Shown here: positions 1 through 8,648 of the stretch, one piece after another
Layout of the letters: each line of letters opens with the position of its first letter
Numbering within the stretch: the stretch's first letter is position 1
Assembly: GCF_000807855.2 (NCBI RefSeq)
Contig: NZ_JRYR02000002.1
Coordinates: forward strand, 62,001 to 126,000
Source: Flammeovirga pacifica
Lineage (GTDB): Bacteria > Bacteroidota > Bacteroidia > Cytophagales > Flammeovirgaceae
Length of the DNA stretch: 64,000 nucleotides
Reading direction: 5' to 3'
The notes under the pieces: generated by a model
What the model saw: only the letters and a program-made list of their open reading frames with translations
What the model was told of the DNA's origin: nothing
The model's database searches: none
Position numbers and translations under genes: made by a program

Positions 1-1
1 T

Positions 2-718
2 TGGCAAGTATGGGCTGGAAAACCGAGTGTAGGGACTTTAGCTGAAGATCATACGGCAAATGTTCATTATGGTACGCAATGGGGGGTACACGCTAGTTCG
101 GGTTACCCCAATGCTTCAGGAGATTATTCAGCATTTATTAATACAGCAGACAAGAATGTTTTTTCAATAGAGGATTTTGATGTATCTGGTGTAGATAATC
201 TTCGTTTATCTTTTGGTATGATGAAATGTTCTAATATCGATGGAGATGCCGTTCCGAATGAAGATAACAGTGAAAGCATGAAATTTGAATATTCTACTGA
301 TGGTGTGAATTGGATTGAAATTTCGTTGGCTGATAAATTCGATTACGTAAATGAGACTAATCCAATTTGGTATTGGGTAGAACTTGATGAAGATATTCCA
401 TCGGTAGAAAATTTACGTTTACGTTGGACAAAACAAATGGACAATGATCCTTACAATACTCTTTGGAGAGTGGATGATATTACATTCACAACGGTAAGAT
501 CAGTTGCATTAAAAGCTCCAACTGTAGAAATTGCCTCATCGCCTTCAGAAATCTATACAGATGAACCTGCTACTTTTACTGCTGTATTATTAGGTACAGT
601 AGATGAATTAGAGTGGGATTTTAATAACGGATCAACTGCAGAAGGTCAAGGTCCTCATGAAGTAGTGTATACAGAAGAAGGAGACTACGAGGTGACGGTA
701 ATGGTTAAAAACCAAAAG
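2..718 (+). repeat. Intragenic module repeat, copy 1 (cut at left edge)
   Basis: This segment and 1100-1818 encode near-identical proteins over about 240 residues, from WQVW through HYG.QWGVHASSGYPNASG, ESMKFEYSTDGVNW, LRLRWTKQMDNDP and LWRVDDITF into a PKD-like domain ending MVKNQK. The two copies are in the same frame and offset by 1098 bases. The copy may begin before the window. Confidence 0.9.
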
Positions 719-2407
719 TTTGACGCGGATGCTTCTTCGACAATAAATGTAGCAATTGGAGATAAAGTAGAAGCAGTTATTAATAGCTCTCAATCTATGG
801 GATATGCTCCATTATACATTGAATTAGATGGATCAAACTCATCAAGTAATAAAGGAGATATAGTAAGCTATAAATGGTATCATGAAGATCAAGAAATCAG
901 TACTGAGGAAATGATTAAAGCGAATTTCCCAACAGCTGGAAATTATCTATATGTTCTTGAAGCAGAAGATAGCGAAGGAAACTCTTCAACTGATTCTTTA
1001 ACTATTAATGTTTACGATTATGTGGAGAGTGAGTCTATTAAGGAAGATGTAATCATAGACGACCTTGAAGGATTTGAATATGTAGAAGGTGGTGCTGCTT
1101 GGCAAGTATGGGTTGGAAAACCTAATGTTGGCACCTTAGCAGCAGACAATAATGCTAATATTCATTATGGACCACAATGGGGAGTTCATGCAAGTTCTGG
1201 TTATCCAAATGCTTCAGGTCTTTATTCAGCGTTTATGGGCAACGACGGTACTAAAAATACTTTTTCAGTAGAGAATTTTGATATATCTGGAATAGAAAAT
1301 TTACAATTATCATTTGGTATGATGAAATGCTCAATCATTGATGGTGATGCTGTTCAAAATGAAGACGACGGCGAAAGCATGAAATTTGAGTATTCTACGG
1401 ATGGTGTAAACTGGACTGAAATTTCGTTATCGGGTAAGTTTGATTATGTAAATGAAGCGAACCCAATTTGGTATTGGGTAGAAATTGATGAGGAAATTCC
1501 TGCAGTAGAAAATTTACGTCTACGTTGGACAAAACAAATGGATAATGATCCTCACACTACTCTTTGGAGAGTGGATGATATCACATTCTCAACTACAAAA
1601 TCAATTCCTCTAGAAGATCCAACGGTGAAAATAACTTCTTCTTCTAATGAAATTAATAAAAATGAATCGGTTACTTTCACAGCAGAAGTACTTGGTACTG
1701 TGCAAGAAGTGATGTGGGACTTTAAAAATGATGAAGAAGCCGAAGGTTTAGGGCCACATGAAGTATTGTATACAGAAGCAGGTGACTACGAAGTAACTCT
1801 GATGGTGAAAAACCAAAAGTCTACTCTAACATCAACTTCTGCTTTAAAAGTAAACAATAGCTTTGGTTCTATCGAAGGTGAAGTAAGCATAGATAAAGAC
1901 GAAGCTTATAACCTTGAAGATGTTACTTATTCTATCACTCATAATGGTGATGATGATTTACAGTTTGAGTGGAACTTTGGAGAAAATATAATGCATTCAT
2001 CAGATGAAAATCCGACTGATGTTGTGGTTACTTCTGAACCTACGATTACAATGCAGTATTTAACTGGAGGAGTGAAATCTATCACTGTAACAATGATTAC
2101 TAATGATGATAAGCGTTTTGAAGTATCAGGTAGTGATATGATAACTATCGAAGAAAGAGAAATTACTTCTGCAGACGATTTGAGTAAATATGGGGTAATA
2201 GTTTATCCAAATCCAACTCAACAAGATGTACGAATAAAAGGACTTTCTTCTGGTACGTATAAAATAGTGAATCAAGTTGGACAGATTGTTTTAGAAGGTG
2301 AATTCAAAGAGTATGATGCTCTTCCAATTGACCTTCCAAACGGAGTGTATTTCATGATTATTTCTGATGGAATAAAGGTGATGACTCACAAATTAATCAG
2401 GAAATAA
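2..2407 (+). CDS. Secreted multimodular T9SS protein, 5' end cut by window
   Basis: The reading frame is open from base 2, so the first internal methionine at 218 is not the start; the N-terminus and any catalytic domain lie before the window. What remains is about 801 residues. A module starting WQVW (base 2) is followed by a PKD-like beta-sandwich; a second PKD-like domain spans about 757-1020; the WQVW module plus its PKD-like domain is then repeated from base 1100; another beta domain follows (about 1860-2150). The end (about 2160-2407) is a type A T9SS sorting domain with the typical VIVYPNPTQQ start, a GTYKIVNQVGQ-like core and a basic C-terminus. It is probably an extracellular or surface enzyme or adhesin. 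Function cannot be assigned without the missing N-terminus. A hairpin terminator follows. Confidence 0.85.
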   Translation, partial: WQVWAGKPSVGTLAEDHTANVHYGTQWGVHASSGYPNASGDYSAFINTADKNVFSIEDFDVSGVDNLRLSFGMMKCSNIDGDAVPNEDNSESMKFEYSTDGVNWIEISLADKFDYVNETNPIWYWVELDEDIPSVENLRLRWTKQMDNDPYNTLWRVDDITFTTVRSVALKAPTVEIASSPSEIYTDEPATFTAVLLGTVDELEWDFNNGSTAEGQGPHEVVYTEEGDYEVTVMVKNQKFDADASSTINVAIGDKVEAVINSSQSMGYAPLYIELDGSNSSSNKGDIVSYKWYHEDQEISTEEMIKANFPTAGNYLYVLEAEDSEGNSSTDSLTINVYDYVESESIKEDVIIDDLEGFEYVEGGAAWQVWVGKPNVGTLAADNNANIHYGPQWGVHASSGYPNASGLYSAFMGNDGTKNTFSVENFDISGIENLQLSFGMMKCSIIDGDAVQNEDDGESMKFEYSTDGVNWTEISLSGKFDYVNEANPIWYWVEIDEEIPAVENLRLRWTKQMDNDPHTTLWRVDDITFSTTKSIPLEDPTVKITSSSNEINKNESVTFTAEVLGTVQEVMWDFKNDEEAEGLGPHEVLYTEAGDYEVTLMVKNQKSTLTSTSALKVNNSFGSIEGEVSIDKDEAYNLEDVTYSITHNGDDDLQFEWNFGENIMHSSDENPTDVVVTSEPTITMQYLTGGVKSITVTMITNDDKRFEVSGSDMITIEEREITSADDLSKYGVIVYPNPTQQDVRIKGLSSGTYKIVNQVGQIVLEGEFKEYDALPIDLPNGVYFMIISDGIKVMTHKLIRK
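1100..1818 (+). repeat. Intragenic module repeat, copy 2
   Basis: This is the second in-frame copy of the module described for 2-718. The differences are mostly conservative substitutions and a few residues inserted around base 1240, so the duplication is not recent enough to be identical but is clearly homologous. Confidence 0.9.
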
Positions 2408-2446
2408 TATTTTTCAACTGAACAATAGATTTTTATAAAATTTCAT

Positions 2447-2497
2447 AACTCTCACAAAATCAACTTTTAAAAGTGTTTTTGTGGGAGTTTTTTTCTT
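2447..2497 (+). terminator. Rho-independent terminator
   Basis: AACTCTCACAAAA (2447-2459) pairs with TTTTGTGGGAGTT (2477-2489) with one G-T pair, and a T-rich tract follows. It lies 40 bases after the stop of the T9SS gene. The rest of the 210-base gap to 2618 shows nothing else that I can support. Confidence 0.8.
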
Positions 2498-2617
2498 TCG
2501 AAAAATGAAACGAAAGACTTTGTTTAAACATACTAAATACCTTGCCATCAGCAATCCATCGAAAACAAATATTTTTTACGATTGCAAGGAACATTTTTCA
2601 ATCTAACATCTATTCAT

Positions 2618-3181
2618 ATGCCTTCAATACAACTAGAAATCAATACCGGTAAACTTTCAGGAGAAGGAGTAATTACCGCTCAAAAGAAATTAAGTCAGCT
2701 CGAAAATGTATTCGAAGATGAAGCCACTCGTGCATCTATGGATCAAGAGCAATTGATCTATGAAGTACAAGCGTTTATGCCTGTGGAAGAAGGAAAAGAA
2801 GGAGGTCTTTATTTTGGTAACTCGACCATCTTCCCCGGCAAAGTAAATGAGGAATACTTTATGACAAGAGGTCATTTTCATGCTAAGCTAGATACCGCAG
2901 AATACTATTGGTGTATTCAAGGAAAAGGAGCCTTGATTTTAATGGATGAAAATGGTAAAACTTGGCTAGAAGAAATGACACCTGGCTCTGTTCATTATAT
3001 CCCAGGAAAAATCGCACATAGAGTAGCCAATACAGGAGAGGAGAAATTAGTATTCAACGCTTGTTGGCCATCAGAGGCGGGACATGATTATGGCACTATC
3101 GAAAAAGAAGGCTTTGGGGCACGTCTCAAAGATATTGAAGGTACACCTACTTTAGTGGCTACTAAAAATGAGATGGTATGA
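2618..3181 (+). CDS. Cupin-type glucose-6-phosphate isomerase (first copy)
   Basis: This 187-residue cytosolic protein interconverts glucose-6-phosphate and fructose-6-phosphate, by family (PF06560 cupin isomerases, first known from archaea). The metal site is visible: GHFH gives His86 and His88, Glu95 lies in TAEYYW, and His134 lies in GKIAHRVAN. The spacing matches the archaeal enzymes closely. The ATG at 2618 is chosen over an in-frame TTG at 2582 because the family motifs then fall at their usual positions. The stop overlaps the start of the ROK kinase by four bases (ATGA), showing translational coupling. The same genome segment carries a second, divergent copy at 5982, so one copy may act on another hexose phosphate. 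Confidence 0.9.
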   Translation: MPSIQLEINTGKLSGEGVITAQKKLSQLENVFEDEATRASMDQEQLIYEVQAFMPVEEGKEGGLYFGNSTIFPGKVNEEYFMTRGHFHAKLDTAEYYWCIQGKGALILMDENGKTWLEEMTPGSVHYIPGKIAHRVANTGEEKLVFNACWPSEAGHDYGTIEKEGFGARLKDIEGTPTLVATKNEMV

Positions 3182-4140
3182 AAAACATCTGTATAGACCT
3201 CGGTGGTACAAATATTAAAGCAGGAATTATTGAAAATGATCAACTGCTTTATGCTTGCAATGGTCCATCAATGTCTGATCAATCTTTTCTAAAGGTGATG
3301 AATTCCATCGAAAAGATGATAGATGAGATGATGAAGAAAACAAACTCAATGCCTTCAGAATATGGTGGTATTGGTTTGTGCATGCCCGGTATAATTGATG
3401 TGGACAACAATAAAGTCTTAGCCATTAATGCTAAACACGAAGAAGCTTCTTCTTTTAATTTTAACGCTTGGGCACAAGACAAATATCACTTGCCTATTGT
3501 GATGGAAAACGATGCCAGAACAGCATTAGTTGGAGAGTGGCAACACGGAGAAGGACGAGGGGTAAATGATATAGTGATGATGACCCTAGGAACGGGCATT
3601 GGTGGTGCAGCAATGATCAATGGAAAGTTATTACATGGTAAGCATTATCAAGCAGGTTGTTTGGGCGGCCATTTTACCATTAATGTTCATGGAGATCAAT
3701 GTAACTGTGGCAACATTGGCTGTGTAGAATCTCAGTCAGCTTCTTGGAGGTTGAAGGAACTCATCGCAAAAGCAAAAGAGGGACATACCCTATTAAACGG
3801 CCCTCAGGAAATTGATTTTAAAGTGCTATTCGATCTAGTGAGAGAGGGAAATCAAATCGCAAAAGAAGTTATCGATAATATTTTGAAAGTGTGGTCTGCA
3901 GGAATAGTGAATATGATTCACGCCTATGACCCCGATGTTGTGATTGTTAGTGGTGGTATCATGAATTCTAAAGACATCATTTTACCATTTATGAAAGAAT
4001 GGGTAGCAAAGTATGCATGGACGGCACATCATTCTGTAGACATCAAAGCATCTACTCATACAGAAAATACAGCCTTGTGGGGCATTAATTATTTAGTAAA
4101 CGACAAATATTTCAAAAAAATAAATGACAGCGTTCAATAA
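3178..4140 (+). CDS. ROK-family sugar kinase
   Basis: This 320-residue ATP-dependent kinase phosphorylates a hexose, likely glucose, mannose, fructose or an amino sugar. The N-terminal phosphate-binding loop reads CIDLGGTNIKAG, the catalytic Asp112 lies in MENDARTA, and a second glycine-rich loop reads TLGTGIGGA. The ROK zinc motif CNCGNIGCVES begins at residue 175. It lacks the N-terminal DNA-binding domain of NagC-type ROK repressors, so it is an enzyme rather than a regulator. It sits between two sugar-phosphate isomerase genes and overlaps both, by 4 bases upstream and 17 downstream, so the three are surely one transcript. The substrate is not readable from sequence. Confidence 0.9.
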   Translation: MKNICIDLGGTNIKAGIIENDQLLYACNGPSMSDQSFLKVMNSIEKMIDEMMKKTNSMPSEYGGIGLCMPGIIDVDNNKVLAINAKHEEASSFNFNAWAQDKYHLPIVMENDARTALVGEWQHGEGRGVNDIVMMTLGTGIGGAAMINGKLLHGKHYQAGCLGGHFTINVHGDQCNCGNIGCVESQSASWRLKELIAKAKEGHTLLNGPQEIDFKVLFDLVREGNQIAKEVIDNILKVWSAGIVNMIHAYDPDVVIVSGGIMNSKDIILPFMKEWVAKYAWTAHHSVDIKASTHTENTALWGINYLVNDKYFKKINDSVQ

Positions 4141-5869
4141 TCAACCTTCAGTAAAGGTTAAAGGAAATTATACTTGTGCAAAAGGATGGGAAGCCATCTC
4201 TCAGCAAATTTTATCAGTAGCCGTATCAAAAAAAGGGAGTCACCGTATTCTGGTAGAAACTTACCAAGGCGTACATATTGAAGAATTGATGGAGGAGCTT
4301 CAAAAAGGACTAAATGCTGAGCGTTTAATCTATACCAAACAATTGATGAAATCGGAGGAAGACATTCAAACAATGGTCTATCCTGATGTAACAGACGACA
4401 GAATATTCGGTTATTTAACTCGTCTAAATATGGAAGATTACTTCGATACTCAAAAAGTAGAAGAGGCACAACAAGCTGTAGCTAATGAAAGTAATACAGT
4501 ACTCGTAATTGGACCAGGTGCAGCGCAATTCTATACAGGAGAAGAAACGCTAGTTTATGCTGATATGGCACGTTGGGAAATCCAACAACGTATGCGTAGA
4601 AATGAAGTAGATAACCTTGGGGTAAGCAATAGAACAACAGAAGATTGGATGCTACTCTATAAGCAAGGGTTCTTTGTAGATTGGAGAGTATGTGACCGTT
4701 ACAAGAAAAAACTTTTTGATAAGATCGATCTAGTAATAGATTCTAACCTGAAGGGAGCTCCAAAAATGATTTCTGGTGAGGCAGCTTTAGTAGGATATAA
4801 ACAAACGGTCAATCAGCCTTTCTCTGTGGTTCCATTCTTTGATCCAGGCCCGTGGGGAGGACAATGGATGAAAGAAAAGTGTAATTTGGATCCATCGAAA
4901 CAGAATTATGCTTGGTGCTTTAACTGTGTACCAGAAGAGAACAGTTTACTCTTAGAAGTAGATGGAGAATTAGTAGAATTACCTTCTATAAATGTGGTAT
5001 TTAAGCATCCTGTTGAATTAATGGGAGATGCTGTTCATGGTCGATTTGGAGATGAGTTTCCTATTAGGTTTGATTTCTTAGATACAATGGATGGGGGAAA
5101 TCTCTCTTTACAAGTGCACCCACTAACAGAGTACATTCAAGAAAAATTTGGTTTGCATTATACTCAAGATGAAAGCTATTACATGATGGATACTAAAAAG
5201 GACGCCATTGTGTATTTAGGTTTTAAAGAAGGAGTAAATCCAGAAGAATGTATCGAAGACTTGAACAAGGCTCAAGCTGGAATTGAACCATTTGATGCGG
5301 ATAAACATGTAGAAGTTTTCCCTGTGAAAAAGCATGACCACGTATTAATACCTGCAGGAACGATTCACTGTTCTGGTAAAGACTCAATGGTGCTAGAAAT
5401 TAGTGCTACTCCTTACATTTTCACCTTTAAACTTTGGGATTGGGGACGTGTTGGTTTAGATGGTAAACCAAGACCAATCAATTTAAAACATGGAGAAAAT
5501 GTAATGCAGTGGGATAGAACTACAGAATGGACAAAGAAAAACTTAGTGAATGCTGTAGAACAAGTAGCTCAAGGAGATGGATGGAGAGAAGAAAGAACGG
5601 GGTTACATGAAAGAGAATTTATAGAAACACGTCGTCATTGGTTTACAAAAGAAGTACAACATAAAACACCGTTTGGGGTAGAGGTATTTTGTTTGGTAGA
5701 AGGTGATCAAGTGGTGGTTGAATCTCCTTCAGATGCTTTTGAACCTTTTGTAGTGAACTATGCAGAAGTAGCTGTCATTCCAGCGAATATCAGAGAATAT
5801 ACGATTAGACCATGTGGCCCTAGTGAGGGGAAAGAATGTGCAACATTAAAAGCTTACGTACGCTCATAA
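4124..5869 (+). CDS. manA: Class I mannose-6-phosphate isomerase with N-terminal extension
   Basis: This 581-residue protein interconverts mannose-6-phosphate and fructose-6-phosphate. The zinc ligands of the type I enzymes are visible: Gln330 and His332 in LSLQVHPL, Glu350 in DESYYMMD and His415 in IPAGTIHCSG. The catalytic part occupies about residues 255-581. The N-terminal 240 residues are extra compared with the common 300-400-residue enzymes. They contain VLVIGPGAA and an RWEIQQRMRRNE...DWRVCDRYKK stretch that recalls nucleoside-kinase-like folds, but I see no Walker A motif. The start overlaps the ROK gene by 17 bases. With the kinase and flanking isomerases it would feed mannose or a related hexose into glycolysis (inference). 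Confidence 0.87.
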   Translation: MTAFNNQPSVKVKGNYTCAKGWEAISQQILSVAVSKKGSHRILVETYQGVHIEELMEELQKGLNAERLIYTKQLMKSEEDIQTMVYPDVTDDRIFGYLTRLNMEDYFDTQKVEEAQQAVANESNTVLVIGPGAAQFYTGEETLVYADMARWEIQQRMRRNEVDNLGVSNRTTEDWMLLYKQGFFVDWRVCDRYKKKLFDKIDLVIDSNLKGAPKMISGEAALVGYKQTVNQPFSVVPFFDPGPWGGQWMKEKCNLDPSKQNYAWCFNCVPEENSLLLEVDGELVELPSINVVFKHPVELMGDAVHGRFGDEFPIRFDFLDTMDGGNLSLQVHPLTEYIQEKFGLHYTQDESYYMMDTKKDAIVYLGFKEGVNPEECIEDLNKAQAGIEPFDADKHVEVFPVKKHDHVLIPAGTIHCSGKDSMVLEISATPYIFTFKLWDWGRVGLDGKPRPINLKHGENVMQWDRTTEWTKKNLVNAVEQVAQGDGWREERTGLHEREFIETRRHWFTKEVQHKTPFGVEVFCLVEGDQVVVESPSDAFEPFVVNYAEVAVIPANIREYTIRPCGPSEGKECATLKAYVRS

Positions 5870-5880
5870 ACTAGAATCAA

Positions 5881-5965
5881 GAGGTTGCTATTACATCATT
5901 TTAAAAGCACAATCAACTAAAAAAAACAGTTAGGCAAGGTGTTTTTTTAATGATGTAGTTGCCTC
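5881..5965. promoter_or_regulatory. Long intergenic hairpin between manA and second isomerase
   Basis: The left arm 5881-5910 (GAGG...ACATCATT..AAAA..CAC) is the imperfect reverse complement of 5939-5965 (GTG..TTTT..AATGATGT...CCTC), with about 28 bases of loop. The right arm ends 16 bases before the ATG at 5982. It could be a transcript-stabilising hairpin, a partial terminator or an attenuator. A comparable long hairpin sits between fucI and fucK. Confidence 0.6.
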
Positions 5966-5981
5966 AATTACTTAAAGAACT

Positions 5982-6770
5982 ATGGAAAAAGTATTTGATC
6001 AAGGCATTAATATTTTTGCAAATTACGAGTCGTTTGAATTTGACTATGGTACAGGGTGTTTTGGCCCTCAAGTAGAAGTAAGGACGTTAGATGCCATCCG
6101 CAAGAGTCTTTTAGAACCTCAATGTGAAGGACCTTCTAAAGTATACTCTATTGCAATGGATGTTGGAAAAGAAAATCACCAACAACAATTAATCGATCAG
6201 CATTTATTATTTGGTTTAGTTACCTATGCTAAAGGTCGATTAGGTAAGGAACCAATAAGAAGTCAGGGGCACATACATAAAACATCTGTTTATGCCAATA
6301 ATTGGTCGACGCCTGAGGTGTATGAGATTTGGAGCGGAAAAGCTGTGATCTACATGCAAGAGTATGCAAAAGATCACCCTGGTAGATGTTATGCCGTAAT
6401 TGGTGAACCCGGAGACGTCATTATTGTGCCTCCTTTTTGGGCACATGCTACAATTTCTGCAGATCCAGATAATCCATTGACTTTTGGAGCATGGTGCGAT
6501 AGAGATTATGGTTTTGACTATGACGATGTAAGAGCACACAAAGGGTTGGCTTTCTATCCTTTATTAAATGATGATAATGAATTAGAATGGCAAAAAAACC
6601 CACATTATAAAGATCAAAAGTTGGAGATAAAAAAGCCAAGAATTTATACAGAGTTTGATATCGATCCAACAACGCCTATATATAAACAATACGTAGAGAA
6701 TAATCAGAAATTTGAATTTGTACCAAGACCTGATAAGTACAAAGAACAATGGCTGAATTTTATTCCGTAA
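5982..6770 (+). CDS. Cupin-type glucose-6-phosphate isomerase family (second copy)
   Basis: This 262-residue protein belongs to the same cupin isomerase family as the 2618 gene but is longer and divergent. The metal motif is GHIH (His97, His99), with Glu112 in STPEVYEIW and His155 in PPFWAHATIS. The N-terminal 60 residues and a C-terminal extension of about 75 residues, rich in charged and aromatic residues, are not in the first copy. It follows the mannose-6-phosphate isomerase by 112 bases that hold a long hairpin. It could be a second phosphoglucose isomerase or act on a different aldose phosphate such as an uncommon hexose; the duplication suggests divided roles. A short hairpin terminator lies 31 bases after the stop. 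Confidence 0.82.
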   Translation: MEKVFDQGINIFANYESFEFDYGTGCFGPQVEVRTLDAIRKSLLEPQCEGPSKVYSIAMDVGKENHQQQLIDQHLLFGLVTYAKGRLGKEPIRSQGHIHKTSVYANNWSTPEVYEIWSGKAVIYMQEYAKDHPGRCYAVIGEPGDVIIVPPFWAHATISADPDNPLTFGAWCDRDYGFDYDDVRAHKGLAFYPLLNDDNELEWQKNPHYKDQKLEIKKPRIYTEFDIDPTTPIYKQYVENNQKFEFVPRPDKYKEQWLNFIP

Positions 6771-6800
6771 GTCATATTTATTAATTTTGTTTTTCTATCT

Positions 6801-6822
6801 CGGAGGATTTTTTAGTCCTCCG
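6801..6822 (+). terminator. Hairpin terminator
   Basis: CGGAGGA (6801-6807) pairs with TCCTCCG (6816-6822) around an eight-base loop. A weak T-rich tract follows. It ends the isomerase operon before the esterase gene. Confidence 0.6.
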
Positions 6823-6847
6823 TTATTTCATTTTTAAACCTAGTCTT

Positions 6848-7744
6848 ATGCATAAGGTACGCTATATATTTTATTTGTTGATGCTCTCTCATTTGATATC
6901 AAATGGACAAGATTTTTCATACAGTAAAAAAGAAGTAGTTGAACATTTTGGTACGATAGATATTTATCACAAAGTAGCCTCAAAATATATTCCTGAAAGA
7001 GAGGTAAGAGTTTGGTTACCAAAGCATTACAATGGAGAAGACTCTTTTGGAGTACTCTACATGCACGACGGTCAAAAAGTATTTATAGACGATTGGGCAC
7101 CTTGGGGAAAGGGGTGGCATGTGGCACAATCTATGGATTCATTATATCAATTAAATCAAATTGATAATTACATAATTGTAGCTGTAGATTGTACTGATGA
7201 GAGAAGAAAAGAATATGCAGCGTCTAAGCCTAATCCAACCTTAGATTCTTGTGCTGTGGGCGATAAAAAATCGTATATAGGAAGCCCCATTGGAGATCAA
7301 TACCTACAATTTTTAGTAAAAGAATTGAAGCCTTTTATCGATAAGAATTATAAAGTATATACTGATCAAAAACATACATTTATAGGAGGATCCAGTATGG
7401 GTGGCGTGATCAGTATGTTTGGTATTTGTGAATACCCTAAAGTATTTCATGGCGCAATGTGTTTCTCTACTCATTGGCCATTTGATGAAGGTGCTTTTAT
7501 CGATCAATATTTAGGGAAGCATCTTCCAAAAGCTAAAAATCATTTGATTTATATGGATAGAGGTGATCAGACATTAGATCAATATTATCCTCCTTATCAA
7601 AATAAAGTAGATGCTATTTTTGATCAAAGTAAGTATCAAAAAGGAGTAAATTACAAAACGGAAGTATATCCTGGACATGCCCATTTCGAACCCTATTGGA
7701 GAACTCGTTTTCCTGATGTAGCGAAATGGATGTTATCAAAATAA
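6848..7744 (+). CDS. Secreted esterase, alpha/beta-hydrolase of the esterase D type
   Basis: This 298-residue protein has an N-terminal signal peptide (hydrophobic to about residue 20, SNGQ cleavage region). The remainder matches putative esterases of PF00756. The nucleophile elbow GGSSMGG puts the catalytic serine at residue 183. A GHAH motif supplies the histidine (His277 or His279), and an acidic residue lies in YMDRGDQTLD. The early loop VLYMHDGQKVF and strand IIVAVDCTD are typical of this family. It is likely periplasmic and could remove acyl groups from oligosaccharides or act on siderophore-like esters. It has its own short leader after a terminator, so it may be a separate transcript. 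Confidence 0.85.
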   Translation: MHKVRYIFYLLMLSHLISNGQDFSYSKKEVVEHFGTIDIYHKVASKYIPEREVRVWLPKHYNGEDSFGVLYMHDGQKVFIDDWAPWGKGWHVAQSMDSLYQLNQIDNYIIVAVDCTDERRKEYAASKPNPTLDSCAVGDKKSYIGSPIGDQYLQFLVKELKPFIDKNYKVYTDQKHTFIGGSSMGGVISMFGICEYPKVFHGAMCFSTHWPFDEGAFIDQYLGKHLPKAKNHLIYMDRGDQTLDQYYPPYQNKVDAIFDQSKYQKGVNYKTEVYPGHAHFEPYWRTRFPDVAKWMLSK

Positions 7745-7747
7745 ATG

Positions 7748-7786
7748 TTTCTCACTACCCATTGTTTTAACATGGGTAGTGTGAAA
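7748..7786. terminator. Bidirectional hairpin between converging genes
   Basis: CACTACCCAT (7753-7762) pairs perfectly with ATGGGTAGTG (7772-7781). TTTC and GAAA extend the stem outward across one mismatch. It lies exactly between the converging esterase and DUF4262 genes and can serve both. Confidence 0.75.
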
Positions 7787-7794
7787 AAACAATA

Positions 7795-8535
7795 TTATTC
7801 ACCGTGTTCAAAAAACTCCCAATCGGCATCTACAGTTGCTCTCGAAGCTGCTTTACCAAAGCTTAAAGAAAAGACTTCATTTAAGCGATGGTCATTTTGA
7901 ACCAATGATTCTAAACTAACTAATTTTGCATCATCAAAATCGGGATTTTCCTCACTGTGTAATTCCCAAGATCCATCTAAGTTGTGGTAAACCCATAAAA
8001 TAGGATTTCCTTCTAAAGTATATTTTGTAGTGTAAACCCCTAAATTTCTTTCCTCATAAAATTTGAAATCAATATTTCTATCTAAAAGAGGTTGGTTAAA
8101 TTTCCATTGTTTATTAAAGTTTTCTTCCCAAGGAAAAGCACCACTTTTATCTGTCCAAACTAATTGATAGGCAGGGAACTCTTCTTCATAAAATAAAGAA
8201 CAGTAACCTAAATAATCTGGAAAATACGAGTTATCAACTTTAATAAATTGAACAGGGAAATTATTTAAAACATCCTCATAATTTTTATTGAGTGCATAGG
8301 ACGTTTTCTTTTGGATGGCCTGACAAACATTATTCAGAACCACTTGCATTACTTCTTTCGGTAAACCAAAAACAATAACTTCTGGGTGATCATAATTTTT
8401 TGATAAGCCAATAGAAAAAGCATAAGCAGGGAGATACTCATCACCATCGATTACCCCAATGTGATAGCCATGCTCCTTAATATTTTGTTGTATTAATTTT
8501 TCTGTTTCAAAGTCAAGTATCTGATGCTTTTCCAT
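7795..8535 (-). CDS. DUF4262 domain protein
   Basis: This 246-residue cytosolic protein begins with the DUF4262 signature (about residues 17-150): HGYHIGVIDGDEYLPAYAFSIGL followed by HPEVIVFGLP and, further on, YQLVWTDKSGAFPWE. No catalytic motif is evident. The C-terminal 80 residues hold a second acidic, tryptophan-rich segment (WVYHNLDGSWELHS). DUF4262 proteins are of unknown function and are often found singly in soil and marine bacteria, sometimes in polymorphic-toxin immunity contexts; no toxin gene is adjacent here. It faces the esterase gene across a shared terminator. Confidence 0.8.
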   Translation of the reverse strand: MEKHQILDFETEKLIQQNIKEHGYHIGVIDGDEYLPAYAFSIGLSKNYDHPEVIVFGLPKEVMQVVLNNVCQAIQKKTSYALNKNYEDVLNNFPVQFIKVDNSYFPDYLGYCSLFYEEEFPAYQLVWTDKSGAFPWEENFNKQWKFNQPLLDRNIDFKFYEERNLGVYTTKYTLEGNPILWVYHNLDGSWELHSEENPDFDDAKLVSLESLVQNDHRLNEVFSLSFGKAASRATVDADWEFFEHGE

Positions 8536-8648
8536 ATAATTTTATTCAAATGATCTACGAAGGATCAAAGGTAGAGCAAAAAAATTAGGATACACATTTA
8601 ATTAAATCCTCTTATCAAAATAAGTTACTTTGCCAATGTCAATCAAAT

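Noticed and set aside
218-2407. A gene starting at the methionine at 218
   Set aside because: The frame is open and homologous to the downstream repeat from base 2, so the real start is before the window.
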